Part shown: piece after piece, positions 8,880-17,892 of the stretch | Position numbering within the stretch: position 1 is the stretch's first letter | Layout of the letters: each line of letters starts with the position of its first letter | Assembly: GCA_965248135.1 (NCBI GenBank) | Contig: CBDFIN010000009.1 | Location: 251,611-315,610 of the forward strand | Direction of reading: 5' to 3' | DNA: 64,000 nucleotides | Origin: SZUA-100 sp965248135 | Lineage (GTDB): Bacteria > Pseudomonadota > Alphaproteobacteria > Rhizobiales > Rhizobiaceae | Position numbers and translations under genes: made by a program | The notes under the pieces: model-generated | Told to the model about the DNA's origin: nothing | Databases searched by the model: none | The model's input: only the letters and a program-made list of their open reading frames with translations

Positions 8880-9257
8880 TGCGCCATTGTGACTTTATTT
8901 TTTAGACTACTAACGCTATCAACGCTTCACACGCAACGTCCAAAGGTGACGCTATGACCAATGTAATTCAAATTGAGTTGATTGTCGGGCTCCCGATATA
9001 ATCACAGCAGTCATTTGCGAACTTTACGCGATTCTCAAATTCCTTCGCGACTAGTTTTATAACCATCGCTTTCGGCTGCCGGTCTTGAACGACCCTTTCT
9101 TTGCAGCTGGAAAATGACGATGCGCATCACAATTCAACAATACGGGCTATATGGCCAGGCTGACCGGCTTGGTTGCAAAGCTATGGAATTGGCGAACATT
9201 TTTCACAGCCTTCCGGCTGAGTCCTGTATTACCCATGAAATCAAGGGATGAGAGATC
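8880..9257. other. Divergent intergenic region between trmL and the ABC exporter
   Basis: A 378-bp divergent control region. A candidate promoter for the rightward genes is listed separately (8973-9002). No gene or RNA was recognised in the rest. Confidence 0.4.
8973..9002 (+). promoter_or_regulatory. Candidate sigma-70-type promoter toward the ABC exporter/pet region
   Basis: TTGAGT at 8973-8978 and a consensus TATAAT at 8997-9002, separated by 18 bp, read rightward about 255 bp ahead of the ABC exporter. The long distance to the gene is a weakness. Confidence 0.35.
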
Positions 9258-11114
9258 ATGCTCACCTGGTTTGAAAAACTGATTAATCCGTTTCCACCTG
9301 AAGAGCCAGAGCAGCCTCCTATGGGACTGGTTGCATTTTGCTGGCATTATGCCAAAGGCGTCTGGCCGATTTTGGTAATTTCCTCCGCGCTCGGCGCCGT
9401 TATTGCCATACTCGAGGTCTTGCTGTTTGGCTTTCTTGGCAATGTGGTCAATTGGCTTTCTTCCGCTAATCGCGAAACCTTCCTGGCGGATGAGGGCGGC
9501 CGGTTGCTTTATATGGCGGTCATCATGCTCGTGGTGCTTCCTGCAGTGACTATTATTTGGGCGATGCTGACCCATCAGTCGATCTTTGGCAATTTTCCAA
9601 TGATCATCCGCTGGCAGGCGCACCGCTACCTGCTTGGCCAAAGCATGCGGTTTTATCAGGACGAATTCGCGGGTCGAGTAGCGACAAAAGTTATGCAGGC
9701 TTCGCTCGGCGTACGCGAGACGGTGATGAAGCTGCTTGATGTGTTTGTTTATGTGCTGGTCTATTTCCTCGGAGCTATAGTGCTGGTTGCCTCGCTTGAA
9801 CTATGGCTGGCGGTGCCGTTCCTTGTCTGGATTGCGCTTTATGCGGTCGCTCTTCGCTATTTTCTGCCAAGAATGCGCGATATTTCCAAGCGCCAGGCCG
9901 ACGCACGTTCCTTGATGACCGGCCGTGTGGTCGACAGTTATACCAATATTTCGACGGTCAAACTGTTTGCTCATGCCGGGCATGAATCGGAATATGCCCA
10001 TGATAGCATGGATAAGTTCATGAAGACGGTGCACCCCCAGATGCGCCTTTCAACCGGTATGGAACTGTCATTGACGATGCTGAACAATTTGTTGCTGTTC
10101 AGCGTTGGCGCAATTTCGATTTTTCTGTGGTTGCAATCACAGTCGACCGTTGCTGCAGTTGCTGTGGCGGTTGCTATCGTTACCCGATTGTCCGGCATGT
10201 CGCACTGGATAATGTGGGAAATGGCTGGCCTTTTTGAAAATATCGGCATGGCGATTGACGGCATGAACACCATAGCCTTGCCTCGCGAAGTGACGGACAC
10301 GGCGGGTGCGCGGGCGCTGGTTGTCAATACCAGCAGGATCGATTTTGATAATGTCGAGTTCAATTATGGTAAACCCGGCCGGGTGATTGACGGGCTCAAA
10401 CTTGTCGTATCACCTGGTGAGAAGCTGGGTGTGGTCGGGCGCTCGGGTGCTGGCAAGACTACGCTGATGAACATCTTGCTGCGGCTTTACGATATCGATG
10501 GCGGGCGGATACTCGTTGATGGCCAGAATATCGCCGATGTCACGCAGGAATCGCTGCGTGCCCAGATTGGCGTGGTGACCCAGGACACCACATTGCTGCA
10601 TCGTTCGGTGCGTGAAAACATTGCCTACGGGCGCGTCAATGCGAGCGACCGGGAGGTGGTTAGTGCGGCCAAACGTGCCAATGCGCATGAGTTCATTCTT
10701 GATTTGGCAGATGCCGAGGGCCGCAAGGGCTATGACGCCCATGTGGGGGAACGCGGCGTCAAGCTGTCTGGCGGACAACGCCAGCGCATTGCGATTGCGC
10801 GGGTGTTTTTAAAGGATGCTCCGATTCTTATTCTTGACGAGGCCACATCGGCACTGGATTCGGAAGTCGAGGCGGCCATTCAGGAAAATCTGCTTGCCCT
10901 GATGGAAGGCAAAACCGTGATTGCCATTGCTCACCGGTTGTCGACAATTGCTGCTTTGGACCGATTGATCGTGCTGGATGAAGGCCGTATCATTGAGGAT
11001 GGAACGCATAACAGTCTGGTCAATACAGATGGTCTTTACGCTCAATTATGGCGTCGCCAGTCCGGTGGATTCATTGACCAGCCCGACGAAGAAACTTTAA
11101 GTGCGGCGCAATAG
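9258..11114 (+). CDS. ABC exporter, fused membrane and ATPase domains
   Basis: A 618-residue half-transporter that should work as a homodimer. Residues ~30-340 form a six-helix ABC transporter type-1 membrane domain, preceded by a short Pro-rich N-terminus; residues ~360-600 are the ATPase with Walker A GRSGAGKT, Q-loop VTQDTT, signature LSGGQRQRIAIAR, Walker B ILILDEATSALD and H-loop IAHRLST. The architecture is that of MsbA/multidrug or lipid exporters. It lies immediately before petABC in the same direction with a 230-bp gap; this linkage is seen in other Rhizobiales but the substrate is not known. Confidence 0.92.
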   Translation: MLTWFEKLINPFPPEEPEQPPMGLVAFCWHYAKGVWPILVISSALGAVIAILEVLLFGFLGNVVNWLSSANRETFLADEGGRLLYMAVIMLVVLPAVTIIWAMLTHQSIFGNFPMIIRWQAHRYLLGQSMRFYQDEFAGRVATKVMQASLGVRETVMKLLDVFVYVLVYFLGAIVLVASLELWLAVPFLVWIALYAVALRYFLPRMRDISKRQADARSLMTGRVVDSYTNISTVKLFAHAGHESEYAHDSMDKFMKTVHPQMRLSTGMELSLTMLNNLLLFSVGAISIFLWLQSQSTVAAVAVAVAIVTRLSGMSHWIMWEMAGLFENIGMAIDGMNTIALPREVTDTAGARALVVNTSRIDFDNVEFNYGKPGRVIDGLKLVVSPGEKLGVVGRSGAGKTTLMNILLRLYDIDGGRILVDGQNIADVTQESLRAQIGVVTQDTTLLHRSVRENIAYGRVNASDREVVSAAKRANAHEFILDLADAEGRKGYDAHVGERGVKLSGGQRQRIAIARVFLKDAPILILDEATSALDSEVEAAIQENLLALMEGKTVIAIAHRLSTIAALDRLIVLDEGRIIEDGTHNSLVNTDGLYAQLWRRQSGGFIDQPDEETLSAAQ

Positions 11115-11344
11115 CGTCTACTGAATATTGATAACCGGGGCCGCAATGATCAACCCGAGTTGCGACAATCTGCCCTTGTTCTGACTGTTGGTCTGGACAA
11201 ATGGGGGCAGGCGGGTCAAAACAGTCGACGAAAATTGGTGGATTCCCCGGCATATGGATTGCGAACCCGATTGACCCGGTCTATAGCCGTGTGGAATCTG
11301 TTTGTTTGTAAAGTTTACCAGTGATCGCGAAAGGACTGAATCCC

Positions 11345-11908
11345 GTGAGCGCAACTGATACGGCGGAACCAACCCGTCGCGACATATTATATGTGGCAAC
11401 CGGTACCGCGGGTGCGGTCGGTGTGGCGGCCGTTGCCTGGCCGTTTATCCACCAGATGAACCCGGATGCCTCGACCCTGGCCCTGTCAACCACCGAAGTT
11501 GATATCTCCTCGCTGGAAGAGGGACAGTCGGTTATTGTCAAATGGCGTGGCAAGCCGATATTCATTCGCTATAGAACGGCAAAGGAGGTCGAAGAGGCCA
11601 GCGCTGTGTCTATGGATGATTTGAAAGACAAGGCGGCCCGCAACGGTAATCTGAAGGATGCTGCAGCACCAGCTACCGATGTAAACCGGGTCCCGGCGGG
11701 CAAAGAAAACATTATCATCATGGTCGGCGTTTGTACCCATTTGGGCTGCATTCCGCTCGGCGAACAAGGGGAATATGGTGGCTGGTTCTGCCCCTGCCAT
11801 GGTTCGCACTACGATACCTCGGGCCGTATCCGCAAAGGTCCCGCGCCCGAAAACCTTCCCGTACCCCCATTTGAATTTATCTCTGATTCAGTCGTGAAAA
11901 TCGGCTAA
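11345..11908 (+). CDS. petA: Ubiquinol-cytochrome c reductase Rieske iron-sulfur subunit
   Basis: The 187-residue Rieske subunit carries the [2Fe-2S] cluster that takes the first electron from ubiquinol at the Qo site. The two cluster-binding loops are CTHLGC and CPCHGSHYD, with two Cys and two His ligands plus the disulfide Cys. The N-terminus has the twin-arginine sequence TRRDILYVATG followed by a membrane anchor (Tat export). I prefer GTG at 11345, with AAGGA at 11331-11335 before it, over GTG at 11321, because it gives the usual short MS-type alphaproteobacterial N-terminus. First gene of petABC. Confidence 0.95.
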   Translation: MSATDTAEPTRRDILYVATGTAGAVGVAAVAWPFIHQMNPDASTLALSTTEVDISSLEEGQSVIVKWRGKPIFIRYRTAKEVEEASAVSMDDLKDKAARNGNLKDAAAPATDVNRVPAGKENIIIMVGVCTHLGCIPLGEQGEYGGWFCPCHGSHYDTSGRIRKGPAPENLPVPPFEFISDSVVKIG

Positions 11909-11930
11909 CGGAATTGACAGGAGAAGTCGC

Positions 11931-13214
11931 ATGAGTGGTGGTCATTCCGCTTACGTTCCCAAAACCGGCATAGCAAAGTGGCTTGATTCGCGCCTGCCGA
12001 TTATTCGGCTTGGCTATGACAGCTTCGTTGCTTATCCCGTGCCGCGTAATTTGAATAATTGGTACACGTTTGGGGCGATCCTTTCGCTCATGCTGGTGGT
12101 GCAACTGGTTACCGGCATCGTGCTGGCCATGCACTACACCGCAAATACCGCAATGGCGTTTGATTCAGTCGAGCACATTGTAAGGGACGTAAACTACGGC
12201 TGGTTGCTGCGCTACATGCACGCCAATGGTGGCTCGTTCTTCTTTGCCGCAGTCTATATCCACATTTTCCGCGGATTTTACTACGGCTCCTATAAAGACC
12301 CCCGCGAAGTGCTGTGGATCCTTGGTGTCATTATTTTCATTTTGATGATGGCGACCGCTTTCATGGGTTACGTTTTGCCATGGGGACAGATGAGCTTTTG
12401 GGCCGCCACCGTTATAACCAGCTTCTTTACCGCTATTCCGCTGGTTGGTGATGCCATTCAAACGTTCATGCTCGGTGGTTTCGTGGTTGATAACCCGACC
12501 CTTAGTCGGTTTTACTCGCTGCATTATCTGCTGCCTTTCATGATTGTCGGTGTCGTTGCCTTGCATGTGTGGGCATTGCATGTAACCGGCCAAACCAACC
12601 CGACCGGGGTCGAAGTTAAATCCGAACAAGATACCGTCGCCTTCACCCCCTATGCCACCATGAAGGACATGCTGGCAATGGGTGTGTTCTTGTTGGTCTT
12701 TGCTTATTTTCTCTTCTACATGCCGAACTATCTCGGCCACCCCGACAATTACATCGAGGCGAATTCGCTGAAGACCCCGGCCCATATCGTGCCTGAATGG
12801 TACTTCCTGCCGTTTTACGCCATCCTGCGCGCCGTTACATTCAACATCTCTATCCCCTTCACCGATATCGTGCTGATCGATTCCAAACTGGGCGGTGTGA
12901 TAGCCATGTTTGGTTCGTTGATGATCTTGTTTGTGGTGCCATGGCTCGACACATCGAAAGTGCGTTCCGCCGTCTATCGGCCACTGTTCAAGCAGTTTTT
13001 CTGGATATTCGTGGTGGTGTGCATCGGTCTTGGCTATCTCGGTTCAAAGCCGGCAGAAGGTATCTACACGACCTTCTCGCAAATTCTGACATTTTGGTAT
13101 TTTTTCCACTTCATCGTCATCCTGCCGGTGTTGGGGCTGATCGAAAAACCAAAACCCATTCCCGCCAGCATCACAGAATCTGTGCTGGCGAAATCCAGTC
13201 CAGTCGATAGCTGA
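11931..13214 (+). CDS. petB: Cytochrome b subunit of the bc1 complex
   Basis: The 427-residue membrane protein carries hemes bL and bH and forms both quinone sites. It shows the paired His helices (for example NGGSFFFAAVYIHIFRG and SLHYLLPF...ALHVWALH), the GQMSFWAATVITSFFTAIP Qo segment and the diagnostic PEWYFLPFYAILRA motif. Fused full length (b6 plus subunit IV regions) is the normal form in Alphaproteobacteria. It starts 22 bp after petA with AGGAG just ahead of ATG 11931 and is followed 15 bp later by petC. Confidence 0.97.
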   Translation: MSGGHSAYVPKTGIAKWLDSRLPIIRLGYDSFVAYPVPRNLNNWYTFGAILSLMLVVQLVTGIVLAMHYTANTAMAFDSVEHIVRDVNYGWLLRYMHANGGSFFFAAVYIHIFRGFYYGSYKDPREVLWILGVIIFILMMATAFMGYVLPWGQMSFWAATVITSFFTAIPLVGDAIQTFMLGGFVVDNPTLSRFYSLHYLLPFMIVGVVALHVWALHVTGQTNPTGVEVKSEQDTVAFTPYATMKDMLAMGVFLLVFAYFLFYMPNYLGHPDNYIEANSLKTPAHIVPEWYFLPFYAILRAVTFNISIPFTDIVLIDSKLGGVIAMFGSLMILFVVPWLDTSKVRSAVYRPLFKQFFWIFVVVCIGLGYLGSKPAEGIYTTFSQILTFWYFFHFIVILPVLGLIEKPKPIPASITESVLAKSSPVDS

Positions 13215-13229
13215 CCCGGGAGAGAAAAA

Positions 13230-14090
13230 GTGAATATCATGAGATTTTTCGTTTCCAGAGTTGTCAGCCTGGCGCTGGTTTTGGGCCTTGCTGCTGCCGT
13301 TTCGGCGATGGCTGCAGAAGAAGGTGCGACACCGCATTACCCTTTAAAGCATTCCAAGCACGCTCACTGGAGCTTTGGCGGACCGTTTGGCCATTGGGAT
13401 ATCGGGCAGTTGCAGCGCGGTTTGATGGTCTACAAAGAGGTTTGCGCGGGTTGTCACTCGCTCAATTTAGTGTCCTTTCGCTCGCTGAAGGACCTTGGCT
13501 ACAACGAAGATCAGATCAAAACATTCGCCGCCGAATATGAAGTGACGGACGGACCGAATGACGATGGGGAAATGTTTGAAAGGCCGGCCAGAGCATCTGA
13601 TCGCTTTACCGGCCCATACGCCAACGATGCAGAAGCTGCCGCCGCAAACAACGGTGCCGCGCCGCCTGACTTTTCGCTGCTTGCCAAGGCGCGTGCGCCG
13701 GAACGTGGATTCCCGGCGTTTGTGTTCGATATCTTCACTATGTATGCTGAAAACGGTTCCGATTATATCTATTCGTTGTTAACCGGCTATCAGGATCCGC
13801 CTGCCGGTGTCGAAGTGCCGGAGGGGGGGTATTACAATCCCTATTTCGTTGCCGGTGACAATCTGGCGATGGCGTCACCGCTTTCCGATGAGTTGGTGGA
13901 ATATACCGACGGTTCGCCTCAAACCGTCGATCAATACGCCAAGGACGTGTCCGCTTTCATGATGTGGGCTGCTGAGCCGCATCTGGTGGCGCGCAAGGCA
14001 ATGGGCTTCAAAGTGATTATCTTTTTGCTGGTCTTTTGCGGGCTGCTCTATCTGACCAAGAAGCGAATTTGGTCGGCAATCAAACACTGA
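13230..14090 (+). CDS. petC: Cytochrome c1 subunit of the bc1 complex
   Basis: The 286-residue protein has a signal peptide (cleaved after about VSAMAAE), a c-type heme site CAGCH near residue 73 with downstream Met ligand expected in the NLAMASPLSDELVEY region, and a C-terminal membrane anchor (KVIIFLLVFCGLLYLTKKRIW). Electrons pass from the Rieske centre to this heme and on to soluble cytochrome c. The start is GTG 13230 or ATG 13239, both in frame; the difference is three residues. It completes the petABC operon. Confidence 0.95.
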   Translation: MNIMRFFVSRVVSLALVLGLAAAVSAMAAEEGATPHYPLKHSKHAHWSFGGPFGHWDIGQLQRGLMVYKEVCAGCHSLNLVSFRSLKDLGYNEDQIKTFAAEYEVTDGPNDDGEMFERPARASDRFTGPYANDAEAAAANNGAAPPDFSLLAKARAPERGFPAFVFDIFTMYAENGSDYIYSLLTGYQDPPAGVEVPEGGYYNPYFVAGDNLAMASPLSDELVEYTDGSPQTVDQYAKDVSAFMMWAAEPHLVARKAMGFKVIIFLLVFCGLLYLTKKRIWSAIKH

Positions 14091-14158
14091 CACCAAGCTG
14101 ACAGCAATGCAGTCCAAACGTAGATTTTGAGCAAATGGTCGGCAAAGGAATGCAGTCG

Positions 14159-14704
14159 ATGGACAAAACCCTGCTTGAAGTGCTTGAAAGTTCAATTCGC
14201 TCGATCGAAGATTATCCCAAGAAGGGCATTGTTTTCCGCGATATCTCGACGCTTCTTGGCAATGCGCGAGCGTTTCGCCGTTCGGTCGACGAGTTGGTGC
14301 ACCCGTTTGCCGGCATGCGCATCGACAAGGTTGCCGGGGTCGAAGCACGGGGTTTTATTCTGGGAGGCGCGGTGGCGCATCAGCTCTCGTCGGGCTTTGT
14401 GCCAATACGTAAGAAGGGCAAGCTGCCGCACGACACGGTGCGTATCGCCTACTCGCTGGAATATGGTCTTGACGAAATGGAAATGCACCGCGACGCCATT
14501 ATTGCGGGCGAAAAAGTTGTGTTGATTGACGATCTGATCGCTACCGGTGGCACCGCTGAGGCGGCGGTCAAGCTGTTACAACAAATCGGCGCAGAGGTCG
14601 TCGCCGCGTGTTTTGTCATTGATCTTCCCGACTTGGGTGGCCGAAAAAAGATCGAGGCGCTTAATGTGCCGGTGCGTACACTGATCGAATTTGAAGGCGG
14701 TTAA
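14159..14704 (+). CDS. apt: Adenine phosphoribosyltransferase
   Basis: Salvages adenine with PRPP to give AMP. The 181-residue protein has DYPKKGIVFRDISTLL near the N-terminus, the base-binding VAGVEARGFILGGAVAHQL segment and the PRPP-binding motif VVLIDDLIATGGTAEA. I chose ATG 14159 (AAAGGA at 14144-14149) to match the family N-terminus; in-frame ATGs at 14135 and 14150 are alternatives. Its stop codon TAA (14702-14704) overlaps the stop of the convergent MaoC-like gene (14701-14703), so the two coding regions meet tail to tail without a gap. Confidence 0.95.
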   Translation: MDKTLLEVLESSIRSIEDYPKKGIVFRDISTLLGNARAFRRSVDELVHPFAGMRIDKVAGVEARGFILGGAVAHQLSSGFVPIRKKGKLPHDTVRIAYSLEYGLDEMEMHRDAIIAGEKVVLIDDLIATGGTAEAAVKLLQQIGAEVVAACFVIDLPDLGGRKKIEALNVPVRTLIEFEGG

Positions 14705-15168
14705 ACCTTCAAAAATACCCCACCATCGAATTCAAACACCTTATCTGCGTGCTGGTTAAAGCCTTCATTGTGCTTTTGAATATAGCCCCAACCGGGCTTC
14801 GAACGCAGCAAACGCTTGTGGGTGACAGTGGTGCGGTAGCTGATCGTATCACCGGCGTAAACCGGCTTTAGCCAGTTGATGTTTTTTGCCCCTGGCGACA
14901 TGCCAAATTGTGGTGGCGGCCCGCAATAACCAGATTCCGCCTCAAGCAATTTGCGCCCGCGCTCGACATTCAGCCGCATCCATATGGCCGCAGTGTGCCA
15001 ACCAGATGCGCACAGGCCGCCAAAAACGCTGTTTTTTGCAGCCTCCTCATCAAGATGAAATGGCTGGGGATCGAATTTGGCGGCAAAGCGTTTGATGTTT
15101 TCAGCCTCAAAGGTGTAGCTGCCTATTTCAATCAAAAGCCCGCAGGTAAGGTGATTGTAGAGGCTCAT
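14701..15168 (-). CDS. MaoC-like hot-dog fold dehydratase (second of tandem pair)
   Basis: The 155-residue hot-dog fold protein has the MaoC/(R)-hydratase-like motif FAAKFDPQPFHLDEEAAKNSVFGGLCASGWHTAA, where Asp and His would form the hydratase dyad, and a late VYAGDTISYRTTV strand. Enzymes of this type hydrate enoyl-CoA or related thioesters. It overlaps its paralog (15165-15626) by 4 bp (ATGA), so translation is probably coupled and the two may form a heterodimer. The substrate is not evident. Confidence 0.88.
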   Translation of the reverse strand: MSLYNHLTCGLLIEIGSYTFEAENIKRFAAKFDPQPFHLDEEAAKNSVFGGLCASGWHTAAIWMRLNVERGRKLLEAESGYCGPPPQFGMSPGAKNINWLKPVYAGDTISYRTTVTHKRLLRSKPGWGYIQKHNEGFNQHADKVFEFDGGVFLKV

Positions 15169-15626
15169 TTTCTGCCCTGTTGAACGGTTTCGGCGATGGC
15201 CATCATGCCGGTATTTTCAAGCGCAATAACAATCTCGCCCCGTTGATTGGTGAGCTGGTGAAGTGCTTCGAAAATGCCCAGCCCCGGTCGGGATGCAGAT
15301 ATGCGCTTGGACAGAACCCTGGAGGTTCCCGAAAGAATGTCGCCCGGTCTTACCGGCGTCTTCCACCGCATCTCCTTGATGCCTGGTGCACCTTGTGAAG
15401 TGGAGTTATTGAGCCAGCTCTCGCAGACCATGCGCATGAGAATGGACGATGTGTGCCAGCCGGAAGCAATCAATCCACCGGCGTGGGTGTTTTTTCCGGC
15501 CTCTTCGCTCAAATGAAAAGATTGCGGGTCGAACTCTTTTGCAAAATCAATTATTTCCTCCTTGCTCACCTCATAAGGTTCAAGTTGGAACACTCTTCCG
15601 ACTTCGATATCTTGATAGCTGAGCAT
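15165..15626 (-). CDS. MaoC-like hot-dog fold dehydratase (first of tandem pair)
   Basis: A 153-residue hot-dog fold protein closely related to the product of the next gene, with the equivalent catalytic segment FAKEFDPQSFHLSEEAGKNTHAGGLIASGWHTSS and a VRPGDILSGTSRVLSKR strand. The pairing of two similar MaoC proteins with a 4-bp overlap is common in Alphaproteobacteria and suggests a two-subunit hydratase. Function is inferred only at family level. Confidence 0.88.
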   Translation of the reverse strand: MLSYQDIEVGRVFQLEPYEVSKEEIIDFAKEFDPQSFHLSEEAGKNTHAGGLIASGWHTSSILMRMVCESWLNNSTSQGAPGIKEMRWKTPVRPGDILSGTSRVLSKRISASRPGLGIFEALHQLTNQRGEIVIALENTGMMAIAETVQQGRK

Positions 15627-15708
15627 TTAACTAATTGTCCAAAAGGAAATTGTACGAAAGATGCTGGTAGCGCAATCCTTAGCCTGGTGGCAAGTGGTGT
15701 GCGAATAT

Positions 15709-16743
15709 TTAGCCCAACAATTCCGGCAATCGTTGCTTCAGGCTTTTGGCCAGTTGATCGAGATGATTTTCTTTCATTGGCCTTATTTCGGATAGCGAAA
15801 GGTCGATACTCTCAAGGTTCAGTGCGGCTATATCGATGGTCCGCGTCCAGTTGTTCTTCTGCAGCATTCGACGATATTCGCCTTCATTGGCGTTATAGCT
15901 GTGAAATTGCGGTGTAAGGCCGATAACCGGCAAGCGTGCGGCAATTGCCTCGGAAATCATGGAGCTTGAATCCGCAGTACAAAAAACAATATCGGCCTTT
16001 GACAATAGCCTGCCAAGACCACCTGGTGCAGTATTGCGGACATCAATAAACTGTCTGATGGCACTTGAGCCGCCGGCAGTCTGGCTAAAAAGCTTGCTCG
16101 CCTCAACCGGGGTTCGCCGGGAGTTGCTAACCAGCCAGGTCGTGCCCCAAACATCATGCATTTGCTCAAGCAGCCCGAGCAGCGTTTGCCATTCTGCCGG
16201 TTCATAGCGGAAGTCCGGCGTGTTGCCGCCAAGCAATAGGAGCGCTGTTTTTGGCGGATTTTGACTGCCATGGATCGGAACCTGCAGTGGTCGCCCGATA
16301 GCTTCAGGATCCAGGTTGCTGGGTTTCAGGCAGACGAGATGGCGCGGGAGATCAAAATACCGGGCATAGGATGTGATCACCACTGAAAAATCTTGTGGCC
16401 TGAAGCGTCTTAGTGAACCGACAAAAACATTTGCAGCCTTCAAAGCGCGGCTTGCCGCGACATTGGCACCAAGTGTGTTGCCTCCGGCTGAAACAACCAG
16501 ATCCGCTTGCGGCAGATCTGACAATTTCAAACCATAGCCCAGGTTCAAAATCATGCTTGCAGATGCACCAAGATTGGCAAGGTCGCCAAGCGCTCTTGGA
16601 GGCAGCCACCGCCGGCGCCGCACCTCGACGCGCCGCACTTGCACATCGGCCAGTCGGCCTATCGCCGAAAGAACACCTTCTGCCAAATGAAAATGCCCCG
16701 GCTTGTCATCGGCAAGCAACACCGCGGTCAGTGATTTTTTCAA
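15709..16743 (-). CDS. ELM1/GtrOC1-family putative glycosyltransferase (second copy)
   Basis: A 344-residue protein of the same family as the product at 1199-2176 but strongly diverged. It begins with a beta-strand and LLADDKPGHFHLAEGV (equivalent to the TDGKxGD loop), has LLLGGNTPDFRYE mid-protein and the C-terminal IVFCTADSSSMISEAIAARLPVIGL block expected for a donor-substrate site. Genes of this family in bacteria often sit near envelope polysaccharide functions, but nothing of that kind is adjacent here. Start ATG 16743; the gene runs toward the MaoC pair with an 82-bp gap. Confidence 0.8.
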   Translation of the reverse strand: MKKSLTAVLLADDKPGHFHLAEGVLSAIGRLADVQVRRVEVRRRRWLPPRALGDLANLGASASMILNLGYGLKLSDLPQADLVVSAGGNTLGANVAASRALKAANVFVGSLRRFRPQDFSVVITSYARYFDLPRHLVCLKPSNLDPEAIGRPLQVPIHGSQNPPKTALLLLGGNTPDFRYEPAEWQTLLGLLEQMHDVWGTTWLVSNSRRTPVEASKLFSQTAGGSSAIRQFIDVRNTAPGGLGRLLSKADIVFCTADSSSMISEAIAARLPVIGLTPQFHSYNANEGEYRRMLQKNNWTRTIDIAALNLESIDLSLSEIRPMKENHLDQLAKSLKQRLPELLG

Positions 16744-16883
16744 TAGCCGGCAATGCTCCCTGTGAATATTCGACGACGGATAGACAGCATTCCATCAACG
16801 TTGATGCGTCTTGTGGGCTTCGAAAATCTATTTACCAGAAACTTTCTGAATTGGGAAAGTCTCAATCGTGTTGTAATTTCTTG

Positions 16884-17052
16884 CTAGTGGAATGAATTTG
16901 ACATTTGGTACCCACTTGCAGCTTCATTCATTTTCAAATATCAAATTCAAAAATTCCACTAGATTCAACAACTTGCTAGTGGTTCTTTTGATTCCAACAT
17001 TTGCAAATATGGGTGCTGCAACGGGATGCAAATGTTGGAATCGAACCACTAG
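16884..17052 (+). repeat. 169-bp double-hairpin repeat, copy 2
   Basis: Same length and layout as copy 1: CTAG at both ends, hairpin 1 built from AATGAATTTGACATTTG and its near complement, a 13-bp linker, and hairpin 2 with CTAGTGGTTC...GATTCCAACATTTGC against GCAAATGTTGGAATCGAACCACTAG. It lies in the 430-bp gap between the second ELM1-family gene and the TPR gene. Confidence 0.9.
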
Positions 17053-17174
17053 CTCAAAATCTGACATCAATTCAACTAGCCGTGAGACGTGTTGAATTTA
17101 CCTTGGTTCACAAGGTGGTTATAGTGAGCAAAAATTCGGTTGGCCCGTTAGCCTCATTTTGAAAGGAAAGATTG

Positions 17175-17726
17175 ATGCAGAACCTGTTGCTGAATGCCGG
17201 TAAAATTGCCATTTCCGCCGTGTTGGCTGCTACTTTCTTCTCCATTTCGCCGGCGTTTTCGGTTGGAGACAGTGATAGCACCACAATCATTACGCCCAAA
17301 TGCAAGCGTGGCAAGGTTTGGAGCAAGAAAAAGAGAAAGTGTATCTTGATCAAGAAAAGCAGCCAGCTCGATGACGAAAACCTCTATCAGGCAGGCAGGG
17401 ATCTGGCCGCACTTGGCCGCTATGATGATGCGATCATGGTGCTTTCCAACTCTCGTAACATGAAAGATCCGCGCGTCTTAAACTATCTCGGCTATTCGCA
17501 TCGCAAGGCCGGACGCATCGATATCGGTCTTGGATATTATATGGCGGCGCTGAAGATTGATCCGGATTACACCCTTGTGCGGGAGTATCTGGGTGAAGCC
17601 TATCTGCAACTGAATGATCTCGACAAAGCGCGCGATCAATTGACGGAGATTGAAATCCGCTGCGGCACCCATTGTAAGGAATATGGCGAACTGGCTTCGC
17701 TGATCCGGCAGTATCAGGCAAATTAG
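17175..17726 (+). CDS. Secreted tetratricopeptide-repeat protein
   Basis: The 183-residue product has a signal peptide (hydrophobic core AISAVLAATFFSISPAFS), a basic two-Cys segment CKRGKVWSKKKRKC just after it, and two to three TPR units (DENLYQAGRDLAALGRYDDAIMVLS, VLNYLGYSHRKAGRIDIGLGYYMAAL, TLVREYLGEAYLQLNDLDKARDQL). TPRs mediate protein contacts, so a periplasmic scaffold role is likely. ATG 17175 follows AAAGGAAAG at 17162-17170. The TAG stop (17724-17726) is the first TAG of repeat copy 3, so the C-terminus is defined by the inserted element. Confidence 0.8.
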   Translation: MQNLLLNAGKIAISAVLAATFFSISPAFSVGDSDSTTIITPKCKRGKVWSKKKRKCILIKKSSQLDDENLYQAGRDLAALGRYDDAIMVLSNSRNMKDPRVLNYLGYSHRKAGRIDIGLGYYMAALKIDPDYTLVREYLGEAYLQLNDLDKARDQLTEIEIRCGTHCKEYGELASLIRQYQAN

Positions 17727-17892
17727 TGGAATGAATTTGACATTTGTTACGCATTTGCAGCATCGTTTATCTTCAAATGTCAAATTCGAAAATTCCACTA
17801 GATTCAATATCTTGCTAGTGGTTCTTATGATTCCAACATTTGCCATAAGTACGAGCCGCTGGCGGATGCAAATGTTGGTACAGAACCACTAG
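17723..17892 (+). repeat. Double-hairpin repeat, copy 3 (170 bp), between two convergent genes
   Basis: This copy starts TTAG instead of CTAG, ends CTAG and is the most diverged in the loop of hairpin 2. Its left end supplies the stop of the TPR gene (TAG 17724-17726) and its right end supplies, on the minus strand, the stop of the FAD dehydrogenase gene (TAG 17891-17889). Only 670 bp separate it from copy 2. Confidence 0.9.
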
